Shown here: piece after piece, positions 25,217-33,524 of the stretch
How the letters are laid out: each line of letters opens with the position of its first letter
How positions within the stretch are numbered: the first letter of the stretch is position 1
Assembly (NCBI GenBank): GCA_049116495.1
Contig: JAGDYV010000068.1
Span: 1-64,000 of the forward strand
From: CAJQQK01 sp049116495
GTDB taxonomy: Bacteria > Pseudomonadota > Alphaproteobacteria > Rhizobiales > Hyphomicrobiaceae
Direction: 5' to 3'
DNA: 64,000 nt
Position numbers and translations under genes: made by a program
The notes under the pieces: model-generated
Told to the model about the DNA's origin: nothing
Databases searched by the model: none
The model's input: only the letters and a program-made list of their open reading frames with translations

Positions 25217-26782
25217 CTAATAGCTCGTCGGCCAGTTGCTTAGCAGGCGTTCACCGCGCCCGAAGCCGGGCGCGACGCAGTGGACGTCGAGCATGTCCTT
25301 GAGGTAGCTGCGTGTGTCGCGCGGATCAATCACGGCCTGGGCTTCATAGAGGGCGGCCAGCGACCATGGCGATGAGTCTTGCGAGATCTCCTCCAGCAGC
25401 TGATCAAACCGTTCGGGATCATCTTCCCGCTTCAAGCCGTGCACGACGTTGACGCCAACGACCGGATCCATGAATCCGAAGTCAGCCGTCGGCCAAGCCG
25501 CCGCCTCATCTGAATTGCGCCCCCCCGCCATATTGAGGTAGGCCTGCCCGTAATTCTTGCGCAATGTGATTGCGATGGTGGGCACGGTGACCAGCGATAA
25601 CGCGTTCATCCAATTCATGATGCGCCCCGGCGCCCATTGCCGCTCCCCGTCGATGCCGATCAGGAAACCCGGCTGGTCAACCAGCAGCACGACGGGCAAA
25701 TTAAAGCTGTCGCACAGCACCAGGAAGCTGGTGACCTTGCGGCATGCGTCGACATCAATCGAGCCGCCCTTGAACATCGGGTTATTGGCGATGACGCCGA
25801 CGGAACGGCCATCGATCCGCGCCAGCGATGTGACGATCGAGCGACCGAAGCGCGGCTTCATCTCGAACATTGAATCTGGATCAACAACGCATTTGACGAT
25901 CTTGCGCATGTCGTATGTCTGCCGGCGGGTCTCGGGCAGGATATTGACGACCTTTGCACACGCTGCATCCGCATCACCCGGGACGGCCGCCATCGGCGCG
26001 CTCTGCGATCCATCCGACGGCAGATAGCTGAGGAATTGCTTGATTAGGTCGAGCGCTTCCTCGTCCGTATCAGTGGCATAGTCGACAAGCCCGGTCGTTT
26101 CCGTGTGCAACTTCCAGCCACCCAGGTCTTCAGCATCGACTTCCTGGTTGATCGCGATTGATGTCACGCGGCTCGACGCCACCGCCATTGCAGCGCCTTT
26201 GCGCATAACGACAAAATCGGACATACAGGCATACCAGGTCGACGATCCATAGCTGCTGCCAAGCAACGCCGATACCCATGGCGTCTCGCGCATGCGGCGA
26301 TATTCGGTCGGGTCCTGCCCGAGAATGGCGCGGCCGGCAGCACCCATCCGATCAGGCATCCGGGCACCAGAAGATTCGCCCAGCAGAATAAACGGCATGC
26401 CACGCCGGTTCGCGACTTCCTTAACGTGGCGAATCTTCTTGCCGTTGATCACGCTCGATGAAGCGCCGAGAACGGTGAAATCGTTGGAGACAATCGCGAC
26501 CGGCCGATCGTCGATCTTACCAAAACCGGCGACCTTGCCATCGGCCGGCGTGCGATCAGCCACTTCCTTGCGGTGTGACGTCGCAAACAAGCCCGATTCG
26601 TTAAAGCTGTCTGGATCGAGCAGGTGATCGAGTCGCTCGCGAGCGTTCCAGGCACCGGATGCCTTGCGCTTGGCGAGTTTTTCCGGGCCGCCCATGCCGA
26701 GCGCCTTGTCCTGCCGCTCGGCCAATTCTTCGAGCACTTCCTGGTGGGGTGTTTTATCGGGTGTCGACACGTTTGCTTCCAT
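25217..26782 (-). CDS. Acyl-CoA carboxylase carboxyltransferase (beta) subunit
   Basis: 521-residue carboxyltransferase of the propionyl/methylcrotonyl-CoA carboxylase type. N-terminal part: ERLDHLLDPDSFNE and DRPVAIVSNDFTVLGASSSV. The oxyanion regions appear as SSGARMPD and as LLVDQPGFLIGIDGE after GGSIDVDACRKVTSF. No biotin carboxylase or biotin carrier gene lies nearby, so it must borrow an alpha subunit encoded elsewhere, or act as a decarboxylase or transcarboxylase partner. It starts 68 bases after the TauE/SafE gene stop; that order (exporter, carboxylase, CoA ligase, all minus) suggests one operon. Confidence 0.9.
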   Translation of the reverse strand: MEANVSTPDKTPHQEVLEELAERQDKALGMGGPEKLAKRKASGAWNARERLDHLLDPDSFNESGLFATSHRKEVADRTPADGKVAGFGKIDDRPVAIVSNDFTVLGASSSVINGKKIRHVKEVANRRGMPFILLGESSGARMPDRMGAAGRAILGQDPTEYRRMRETPWVSALLGSSYGSSTWYACMSDFVVMRKGAAMAVASSRVTSIAINQEVDAEDLGGWKLHTETTGLVDYATDTDEEALDLIKQFLSYLPSDGSQSAPMAAVPGDADAACAKVVNILPETRRQTYDMRKIVKCVVDPDSMFEMKPRFGRSIVTSLARIDGRSVGVIANNPMFKGGSIDVDACRKVTSFLVLCDSFNLPVVLLVDQPGFLIGIDGERQWAPGRIMNWMNALSLVTVPTIAITLRKNYGQAYLNMAGGRNSDEAAAWPTADFGFMDPVVGVNVVHGLKREDDPERFDQLLEEISQDSSPWSLAALYEAQAVIDPRDTRSYLKDMLDVHCVAPGFGRGERLLSNWPTSY

Positions 26783-26849
26783 CCATGCGAATTCGTTTTG
26801 CCGACGTTACTTGGCCGCTCGCAGACCGTCGAGCCTGTAAAGCGGTCCA

Positions 26850-27614
26850 TCAGCTACTTGCAAGAACGACGACTATTGTCTCAAGCGCGGTTAAGAAGAG
26901 GACGACAAACGTCACATTGCGATGGTGCCGCCCGCCGAACAATTTGAAGGCCAGCATTCCGGCAAGCGTCGCCAACAGGCAGAGCGGCGCCGCCAGCCCC
27001 CCGGTCACCAGGACGTCACGCGTGATCAGGCCAAACGCCGCAAATGAGACAAGCGAGATCGCAATCACACTCGACATGACGGCAATGACGTTGCCACGGG
27101 TCGCGTCGGGTGGATCGCCTCGGGCCATAAGCGTTGTTACAATCGGTGGACCGCCAACGCCGGTTGCCCCCTGGATCAATCCACCTGCTGTCGCACCAAT
27201 GAGCGTACCACGCGTTCCAAGTAGAGCCGACACCCGGTCTTGGACGGCAAGGAGCCCGACCATCGCGAGAACCGCGAGTGAAATGGCGATCTTGAGAAAG
27301 TCGACATTGACCGTGCTCAGGATCGCAGCACCGATGGGTGTCGTGACACAGAGCAGCACGATCATCGGCAGGACGATGCGCCGGTCAGCGCACCGCACCG
27401 CGGTCGGTGCGAGACCAAGGATAACCGGAATTTCCATAATCGAGTGCATCACAACGGCCTGCAACGGATCGAACGCAAGCGTCAATGCGGGAATGATAAT
27501 AAGAGCGGAACCAAACCCGGTAAATCCTCGGATAACACCACCGACACACACTGCTATGATGAGCACGAGCATCCGCTCGTCAGCGGCGACTTGGGTGCCA
27601 AGAATATCAATCAT
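26850..27614 (-). CDS. TauE/SafE-family anion exporter
   Basis: 254-residue inner-membrane protein with about eight helices. Both inverted repeats of the family can be seen: GGVIRGFTGFGSALIIIPAL near residue 29 and GGLIQGATGVGGPPIVTTLM near residue 143. Known members export sulfite, sulfoacetate or other organic anions, or import them. Here it is in a carboxylase / CoA-ligase cluster rather than beside sulfonate genes, so an organic acid is as likely a substrate as sulfite. Confidence 0.88.
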   Translation of the reverse strand: MIDILGTQVAADERMLVLIIAVCVGGVIRGFTGFGSALIIIPALTLAFDPLQAVVMHSIMEIPVILGLAPTAVRCADRRIVLPMIVLLCVTTPIGAAILSTVNVDFLKIAISLAVLAMVGLLAVQDRVSALLGTRGTLIGATAGGLIQGATGVGGPPIVTTLMARGDPPDATRGNVIAVMSSVIAISLVSFAAFGLITRDVLVTGGLAAPLCLLATLAGMLAFKLFGGRHHRNVTFVVLFLTALETIVVVLASS

Positions 27615-27664
27615 CCAAGGCAGACTTGGCGAAACTTCTAACAGATTGGCCGCTGGTGTTGACG

Positions 27665-28423
27665 TCAGACAAGTGTGCGCCCTCCGTCGACGAAGATCGT
27701 CTGTCCTGTTATGAAGCCGCCGCCAGAGCTGATCAACATCAGCATGGGCGCCAAAAGATCCTCCGGCAAACCGAAACGGCCGAGTGGTATAACCGCCAAT
27801 GCCTGATCCTGGAACCCGGTGTCTGACAACTGCGGCGCCGTTAACGGCGTTTCTGTCATGGCCGGGCCAAGGGCGTTAACGCGAATATTCTGCGGCGCCC
27901 ATTCACGCGCCAGCACGCGCACCAACTGCGAGATCGCCGCCTTGGAACTCGCGTAGGCGGCATAGTTCGGATTGGCGACCTGGCTCGAGACGGATGCGAT
28001 GTGCAGAATCGAACCACCATTCGGCACCATATGGCGGGCAGCAGCACGCGATAACAACAGCGCGCCCGTCACGTTGACGTCGAGCGTACGCCGAAAATCT
28101 TCGACAGGTACGTCCTTGGCCGCTGCAACGTTGAAGACGCCGGTCGCATTGATCAACGCATCGATCCGGCCGAATGCATCCACGGTATCCTGCATCAGCG
28201 AGGAGGCCGCCTTCTCGTCGGTGATATCAACGGTTTGCCAAGGCGCTGTCGCAGAGACGTCTTCAGCAAGCGACTGAAGGCCATGTTCATCGATATCCGC
28301 CAGCATCAATCGCGCGCCACGCTTGGCCAACGCCGCCGTCATCGCTCGACCAAGGCCACCGCACGCACCGACGACAACGATTGATTTTCCAGAAACATCG
28401 AACAGCGGATCAGATGCTGTCAT
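27665..28423 (-). CDS. SDR-family oxidoreductase
   Basis: 252-residue classical short-chain dehydrogenase. Cofactor motif VVVGACGGLGRAMTAALAKR (a GxxGGLG variant of TGxxxGxG), structural motif INATGVFN in place of NNAG, catalytic Ser in ILHIASVSSQ, YASSKAAI carrying YxxxK, and the C-terminal GQTIFVDGG. An acidic residue after the second strand (LADIDEHG) favours NAD. It is probably part of the same run as the BKACE gene 15 bases upstream. Confidence 0.93.
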   Translation of the reverse strand: MTASDPLFDVSGKSIVVVGACGGLGRAMTAALAKRGARLMLADIDEHGLQSLAEDVSATAPWQTVDITDEKAASSLMQDTVDAFGRIDALINATGVFNVAAAKDVPVEDFRRTLDVNVTGALLLSRAAARHMVPNGGSILHIASVSSQVANPNYAAYASSKAAISQLVRVLAREWAPQNIRVNALGPAMTETPLTAPQLSDTGFQDQALAVIPLGRFGLPEDLLAPMLMLISSGGGFITGQTIFVDGGRTLV

Positions 28424-28438
28424 GAAATGTCACCGTCC

Positions 28439-29275
28439 TCATTGTGCCATTGGTCGCAGCCCAAGAATATTGCGGGCCTCTGCCGGCCCGGCGACATGAC
28501 GATCAAATTCCGGGGCCACGTCGACCACCAACTTGACCAGTTCCGCGTTACTGGCCGCCAATCGGTCCTTGCCGATCTTGAGATTGTCTTCGAAGCCCGT
28601 GCGTGTATGCCCGCCAAGCTCGAGGCACCACTTGTTGACCTCGAACTGGAACCGCCCGGTCCCGAGCGCCGACCAGGTGGCTTCGGGCATCAATTCCTTG
28701 AGTTCGCTGACCAGGAATTCCAAAAGCGATCGCCGCACCGGCAATGAGTTGGTGATCCCCATCACGAACTGGACATGCAGTGGCGCATCGATCTGCCCCC
28801 GCTTGGCATAGTTCACGGCATTGTAGAGCATCGCCGCATCAAACACCTCGATTTCGGGTTTGACCCCGTACTGCTTCATGCTGGCCGCCAGGCTGTCGAT
28901 GAACTCGGGCGGGTTCTCGTAGATTTGCTTTGGGAAGTTGACCGACCCTGTTGCCAGCGACGCCATGTCGGGCGACAGCGATAACATCGCACCGCGCTGA
29001 GCGGGTTCACGGCCGCGACCGCCCGTCGACAGCTGAACAATCATGCCCGGGCAGTGCTTCTCGACGCCTTCCTTGACTTCAGCGTACAAATCCGGATCGG
29101 ACGATGGGTTCTCATCCTTGTCGCGGACATGAACGTGGACGAGCGCGGAACCCGCCTCGAAAGCTTCGTGGGTCGACTCGATCTGCTCAGCCGGCGTTAC
29201 CGGGACGGCGGGGTTGTCAGCTTTCTTCGGGATCGCGCCCGTAATCGCCGTTGTGATGATGATCGGTGTCGTCAT
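28439..29275 (-). CDS. BKACE / 3-keto-5-aminohexanoate cleavage-type enzyme
   Basis: 278-residue zinc enzyme of the beta-keto acid cleavage family, which condenses a beta-keto acid with acetyl-CoA to give acetoacetate and a new acyl-CoA. The TIM-barrel start ITTAITGAIPKKADNPAVPV and the zinc pair in VHVHVRD (His47, His49) are diagnostic, as is ELGGHTRTGFEDN near the C-terminus. I use ATG 29275 (MTTPII), with GGGAG ten bases upstream; the codon at 29284 gives three more residues. The family is broad: carnitine, lysine or other keto acid pathways are all possible. Confidence 0.93.
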   Translation of the reverse strand: MTTPIIITTAITGAIPKKADNPAVPVTPAEQIESTHEAFEAGSALVHVHVRDKDENPSSDPDLYAEVKEGVEKHCPGMIVQLSTGGRGREPAQRGAMLSLSPDMASLATGSVNFPKQIYENPPEFIDSLAASMKQYGVKPEIEVFDAAMLYNAVNYAKRGQIDAPLHVQFVMGITNSLPVRRSLLEFLVSELKELMPEATWSALGTGRFQFEVNKWCLELGGHTRTGFEDNLKIGKDRLAASNAELVKLVVDVAPEFDRHVAGPAEARNILGLRPMAQ

Positions 29276-29393
29276 GAGGCACAATCTCCCGGGTAGAGTC
29301 GTAGCGAACAGTTTGATCGTCGTTGATCGCTTATTCTACTACTGTAACGGTCAACCGTCAGAACTCCGAATTCCTGCATATTGGTGAAACGGC

Positions 29394-30542
29394 ATGTCAA
29401 CGATCAAACCCTTCCACGTCAATGTCCCGGACGAAACGATCGAATATATCCGTACGCGGGTCGCCAACTATCCCTGGCACGAAATGCCCGATGACGGCGG
29501 CTGGGATTACGGTGCCAATCTCGACTACATGAAGGAGCTGTGCGCCTATTGGGTCGAGGAGTTCGATTGGCGCAAACAGGAAGCAAAGATCAACAAATTC
29601 TCGCATTTCACCGCTCCGGTAGACGGTATTGACGTCCATTTCATTCATGAAAAGGGCAGCGGGCCGGCGCCGATGCCATTGCTCATCAGTCATGGTTGGC
29701 CGGGCACTGTCGTTGAGTTTCTCGACATCATCGAGCCACTGGCTCACCCTGAGCGATTTGGCGGCAACGTCGAGGATGCCTTCGACGTGATTGCGCCATC
29801 GCTGCCCGGCTTCGGCTTTTCCGGGCGGCCGCCACGGCCCTATGGTCCGCGCAAAGTCGCTGGCGTCTTCAATGCACTCATGACCGATACGCTTGGCTAT
29901 GACGGCTACCTGGCGCAGGGCGGGGACTGGGGCGCAGCAATTTCCAGCTGGCTCGGCTTCGATCATGCACCGGCATGCAAGGCGATCCACATCAACATGA
30001 TGTCGATGCACCATCCAGATGGCCCGCAGACGCCTGAAGAAGAAGAATGGGCGCAGCGCTTCAAACGTGAACAGCTCATGGAAAACGGCTACCGCACACA
30101 GCAGGCGACCAAGCCGCAAACCCTGAGCTATGCCATGATGGACAGCCCTGTCGGCATCGCTGCGTGGCTGATTGAAAAATTCAACTCGTGGTCAGACACC
30201 GATGGTGACGATATCGAGAGCGCCCACAGCAAGGATGCGCTACTCACCAACATTATGGTTTACATCACGACGCGCACATTCAACACGGCGTCATGGATCT
30301 ACTACGGACGCCGCGAGGAAGGTGACAGGACGCTCTCAAAAGACGGTCGCCGTGTCGAAGTGCCGACCGCCTGCGCCCTATTCCCGGAAGAACTGCTTGC
30401 CTGGCCGCCACGTCCCTATGTCGAGCGGATGTTCAATGTCCAGCGCTGGACGGATATGCCGCGCGGTGGTCACTTTGCAGCAATGGAAGTCCCGGAACTG
30501 CTGCTGCCTGACATTCGGGAATTTGCCCGCACATTGCGCTAA
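29394..30542 (+). CDS. Epoxide hydrolase with EHN domain
   Basis: 382-residue alpha/beta hydrolase. The N-terminal 110 residues (FHVNVPDETIEYIRTRVANY, WRKQEAKINKFSHF) are the EHN domain of microsomal-type epoxide hydrolases. The core has the oxyanion loop HGWPG (residues 100-104), the nucleophile Asp178 in GGDWGAAI, and the base His360 in GGHFAAME. The tyrosines expected to activate the epoxide lie in the cap region. It is transcribed away from the BKACE gene and 41 bases before a GMC oxidoreductase, so the two may act in sequence on one substrate. Confidence 0.93.
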   Translation: MSTIKPFHVNVPDETIEYIRTRVANYPWHEMPDDGGWDYGANLDYMKELCAYWVEEFDWRKQEAKINKFSHFTAPVDGIDVHFIHEKGSGPAPMPLLISHGWPGTVVEFLDIIEPLAHPERFGGNVEDAFDVIAPSLPGFGFSGRPPRPYGPRKVAGVFNALMTDTLGYDGYLAQGGDWGAAISSWLGFDHAPACKAIHINMMSMHHPDGPQTPEEEEWAQRFKREQLMENGYRTQQATKPQTLSYAMMDSPVGIAAWLIEKFNSWSDTDGDDIESAHSKDALLTNIMVYITTRTFNTASWIYYGRREEGDRTLSKDGRRVEVPTACALFPEELLAWPPRPYVERMFNVQRWTDMPRGGHFAAMEVPELLLPDIREFARTLR

Positions 30543-30583
30543 GAGAGCCCCCACGAACGTTGTAAACCGGAGAGACACACGAC

Positions 30584-32212
30584 ATGACATCCAACACCTA
30601 CGACTACATCGTTGTTGGTGCCGGTTCGGCGGGCGCCGTGGTTGCCAATCGGCTAAGCGCGAGTGGCGAGTATAATGTGCTCTGCCTCGAAGCCGGCACG
30701 GAGGGGTCCGGGTACGTTTGGTCGCGTATCCCGGCCGGTGTCGCCAAGCTGATCGACAACCCGGCCGTCAACTGGTGTTACAGCTCGGAACCGGACGAGG
30801 GCAGCGGCGGGCGACGCATCGACGTGCCGCGCGGCAAGATGCTGGGCGGGTCAAGCTCGATCAACGGCATGGTGTTCGTGCGCGGTCAGCCGCAGGATTA
30901 CGACCATTGGGCCCAACTTGGCAATCGCGGTTGGAGCTACCAGGACGTACTTCCCTTATTCAAACAGATGGAGTCGTTCGAAGGTGGCGCTGATGAGCAG
31001 CGCGGCGGCGATGGGCCACTGAAAGTCACCCACACCGAACGCAAGGGCGCCTTCTACGACTACATGATCAAATCCGCAGAGGCGGTCGGGATAAAGTTCA
31101 ATCCAGACTATAATAGCGGCGACCAGGAAGGCATCGGCCTGACCCAGGCGACAATCAACCAGGGACGCCGCCAGAGCACCGCATACTGCTATCTCGACCC
31201 GGCGCGCAAGCGGCCCAACCTGACGATCGAAACTGGCGCGATGGCCCATTCACTCATACTCGAGGGCAGAACATGCGTCGGCGTGCGTTATGCGATCAAC
31301 GGAGAAGTGCGCGAAGCGCGAGCCGCACGCGAGGTGATCGTCTCCGGTGGGTCAATCAATTCTCCCAAACTGCTTGAGCTCTCAGGGATTGGACAGGCCG
31401 AAATTCTCGAAAAGTTCGGCATCGACATTATCCATGAACTGCCGGGCGTCGGCGAGAACCTGCGGGATCACTATTCGCCGCGGGTGAAATTCGCCGTCGC
31501 CGAAAGCGCGCCAGCATTTGCCAATGATGGCCGTGGTTGGCGGCTTGCGCGTGAGGCGATCAAATATGCGTTCGCTCGCAAAGGCCTGCTCGCAACGTCG
31601 ACGGTACCGATCCGCATGTACTTCCGCTCACGGGAAGGTCTGGCCTCGCCTGATCTGACAATATCCGGCTTGCCATTCATCTATGAGATCATCAATCGGG
31701 AGCGCCGCATTTCAAAGCGCCGCGGTATCACATTCAACATCAACGTGCTGCGCTCTGAAAGCATTGGAAGTATTCATATCCAATCCGACAAGGCAGATGA
31801 CCCGCCCGCGATCCGCTTCAACTTCCTGTCCGCCCAACACGACCGCGATGGTGTTCTTGCAGCCATGCGAAAAGCACGCGAAATCATGGCGACACCACCG
31901 ATGGCCGGCATCATCGAAAGCGAAATCGCACCTGGCGCCGATTTGCAAACTGATGAAGAATTGCTCGAATGGGTCCGCAATACCGCCGAGACGACGTATC
32001 ACCCTGTCGGCACCTGCAAAATGGGACACGATCCGATGGCGGTTGTCGATGATCGGTTACGTGTTCACGGCATAGAGGGTTTGCGAATTGCCGACGCTTC
32101 GATCATGCCGACGCTGACATCAGGCAACACCAATGCACCGTCAATCATGATCGGTGAGAAGTGCGCCGAGATGATCTTGTCAGCGCCGCGAGAGGCGGCC
32201 GTCGCGGCGTGA
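30584..32212 (+). CDS. GMC-family oxidoreductase (choline dehydrogenase-like)
   Basis: 542-residue flavoenzyme that oxidises an alcohol. FAD-binding start YIVVGAGSAGAVVANRLS, GMC signature 1 near GKMLGGSSSINGMVFVRGQP, signature 2 near VSGGSINSPKLLELSGIG, and the C-terminal active-site end TTYHPVGTCKMG and IADASIMPTLTSGNTNAPS, which gives the His/Asn pair. The closest known groups are choline, alcohol and aromatic alcohol dehydrogenases. A GGAGAG ribosome site precedes the ATG. It follows the epoxide hydrolase; a diol or alcohol product could be its substrate (inference). Confidence 0.94.
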   Translation: MTSNTYDYIVVGAGSAGAVVANRLSASGEYNVLCLEAGTEGSGYVWSRIPAGVAKLIDNPAVNWCYSSEPDEGSGGRRIDVPRGKMLGGSSSINGMVFVRGQPQDYDHWAQLGNRGWSYQDVLPLFKQMESFEGGADEQRGGDGPLKVTHTERKGAFYDYMIKSAEAVGIKFNPDYNSGDQEGIGLTQATINQGRRQSTAYCYLDPARKRPNLTIETGAMAHSLILEGRTCVGVRYAINGEVREARAAREVIVSGGSINSPKLLELSGIGQAEILEKFGIDIIHELPGVGENLRDHYSPRVKFAVAESAPAFANDGRGWRLAREAIKYAFARKGLLATSTVPIRMYFRSREGLASPDLTISGLPFIYEIINRERRISKRRGITFNINVLRSESIGSIHIQSDKADDPPAIRFNFLSAQHDRDGVLAAMRKAREIMATPPMAGIIESEIAPGADLQTDEELLEWVRNTAETTYHPVGTCKMGHDPMAVVDDRLRVHGIEGLRIADASIMPTLTSGNTNAPSIMIGEKCAEMILSAPREAAVAA

Positions 32213-32225
32213 TCTTGCTAGTTGA

Positions 32226-32546
32226 TCAGCCGCATGGAACCACCGAACGCCACCATTCGGCATAGAGTGTCTGTTCCGGGTCAAGGCCGCTGACATCGGG
32301 CGCACCGTCGTCCCACCAGACGGGGCCGGCTTCGCCGAGCGCGACCTTGGCAGCAAGGACGCGATCCGTAGCGGTACGGACTTCCGCTTCCCCGACGGCA
32401 TCGCGCGCAGCCATCCGGGCCTGCATGAGTTGCTTGATCAGGCGGCGGCGCTCGGTATCGCTCAGCGCTGGATTGGTGCAGCGACGCAGCTTGCCGCGAG
32501 CCACAAAGTAGCGGCCATCCGGCGTATGGGGACGGTCTTTGCGGAT
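32226..32546 (-). CDS. Conserved small protein, probable ATC start
   Basis: About 106 residues of unknown function. The C-terminal segment GPVWWDDGAPD with TLYAEWW after it is familiar from a conserved hypothetical family, and the N-terminal DRPHTPDGRYFVARGKLRR also belongs to it as I remember the family. That second segment lies upstream of the first usable GTG (32504), so the gene must begin earlier. No ATG exists before the stop at 32550; an ATC at 32546 has the Shine-Dalgarno AAAGGAG nine bases upstream. If one insists on GTG 32504, the protein is 92 residues without a ribosome site. Polar, no membrane segment. Confidence 0.65.
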   Translation of the reverse strand: MRKDRPHTPDGRYFVARGKLRRCTNPALSDTERRRLIKQLMQARMAARDAVGEAEVRTATDRVLAAKVALGEAGPVWWDDGAPDVSGLDPEQTLYAEWWRSVVPCG

Positions 32547-32588
32547 ATCTCAGCGCTCCTTTCTATCAAACCGCGCATGTACCGATCG

Positions 32589-33515
32589 CTAGACCGAACG
32601 CGCCGCGATCAGGTCAGCTTTGCGCAACACACGCTCGGCCATTAGCACGATATCAATCGCGAGGAACGTGCCGTCGACGTAGGCAACGCCGCGACCATCG
32701 GCGACTGCAGCCGAATGCGCTTCAACGATCCGCCGTGACCTGGCAACTTCCGCCTCAGTCGGCGAAAACACCTCATTACAGGGCGCAACCTGGTTGGGAT
32801 GAAAAATAATCTTACCATCGAAGCCAAGCTCCCGGCCAAGCATGGCATCGGCACGGGTGGCCTCGGCATCCTTGACAGCGGCAAAGTAGGCGGCATCGAT
32901 CGCCTGCAGGTCGGCTGCGCCGGCAGCAGCAGCAATCGTCGCGCGCGGATATTCGAACGCACGCGCTGTCGTCGCACTGCCGGTCGCCGCTGCATAGTCA
33001 CCTGAGCCAAAGAACAGCGCTGACGTGCGTTGCGTCGCATCAACGATAGCAAGCGCATTCAGGAGGCCACGTGGCGTTTCGATCGTCGCCACCACATCGA
33101 TCGTACGGCCTTTGCCGAGACGTTGTTCGACGTCCTTCAGGGTTTTATCAAGTTCGACCAGCTGCCAAGCGGCTTCAACCTTCGGGATGAACAAGGCATC
33201 GACGTTGTCGAAAGACAGGGCAGCCATATCCGCATTGAACTCCGGCGTGCCGATCGCGTTGACCCGCACCAGGCGTTCACGAAATTCGAAATCAAAACGC
33301 GCAAGTGCCGTGTTGATCGTTTCGCGAGCCAGCGCCTTGTCGTTGGGCGCTACGCCGTCTTCAAGGTCGAAGACGACGCAATCGACGTCGAGTTGCGTCG
33401 CCTTTTCGAGACGCCCGAGCTGGTTTCCCGGCGTCAAAAGCATTGTGCGACGTAAGCGATGTCGCGCAGGTGACTGCAGTTCTGGCGTCGGTCTTGTCAT
33501 CATGCTTGCTGCCAA
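32589..33515 (-). CDS. HpcH/HpaI aldolase / citrate lyase (CitE-like) family
   Basis: 308-residue TIM-barrel lyase acting on acyl-CoA or oxo-acid substrates. Typical parts: RRTMLLTPGNQLGRLEKATQ, VVFDLEDGVAPNDK with the metal-binding acids, RVNAIGTPEF, DVVATIETPRGLLNALAI carrying the second metal Glu, FGSGDYAAATG, and IIFHPNQVAPCNEVFSP. Members include malyl-CoA and citramalyl-CoA lyases and (S)-malyl-CoA thioesterase. The MaoC hydratases at 40751-41654 would be natural partners but are separate. Nine bases upstream ends the metallophosphoesterase, same strand. Confidence 0.92.
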   Translation of the reverse strand: MAASMMTRPTPELQSPARHRLRRTMLLTPGNQLGRLEKATQLDVDCVVFDLEDGVAPNDKALARETINTALARFDFEFRERLVRVNAIGTPEFNADMAALSFDNVDALFIPKVEAAWQLVELDKTLKDVEQRLGKGRTIDVVATIETPRGLLNALAIVDATQRTSALFFGSGDYAAATGSATTARAFEYPRATIAAAAGAADLQAIDAAYFAAVKDAEATRADAMLGRELGFDGKIIFHPNQVAPCNEVFSPTEAEVARSRRIVEAHSAAVADGRGVAYVDGTFLAIDIVLMAERVLRKADLIAARSV

Positions 33516-33524
33516 TATTGGAGC

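Noticed and set aside
26659..27714. 351-codon open frame on the plus strand
   Set aside because: Antisense to the TauE/SafE gene and the carboxylase start; composition is Arg/Thr/Ser-rich, as in reverse-strand shadows of membrane genes.
29397..30119. 240-codon open frame on the minus strand
   Set aside because: Exact antisense of the epoxide hydrolase gene, which has complete catalytic motifs.
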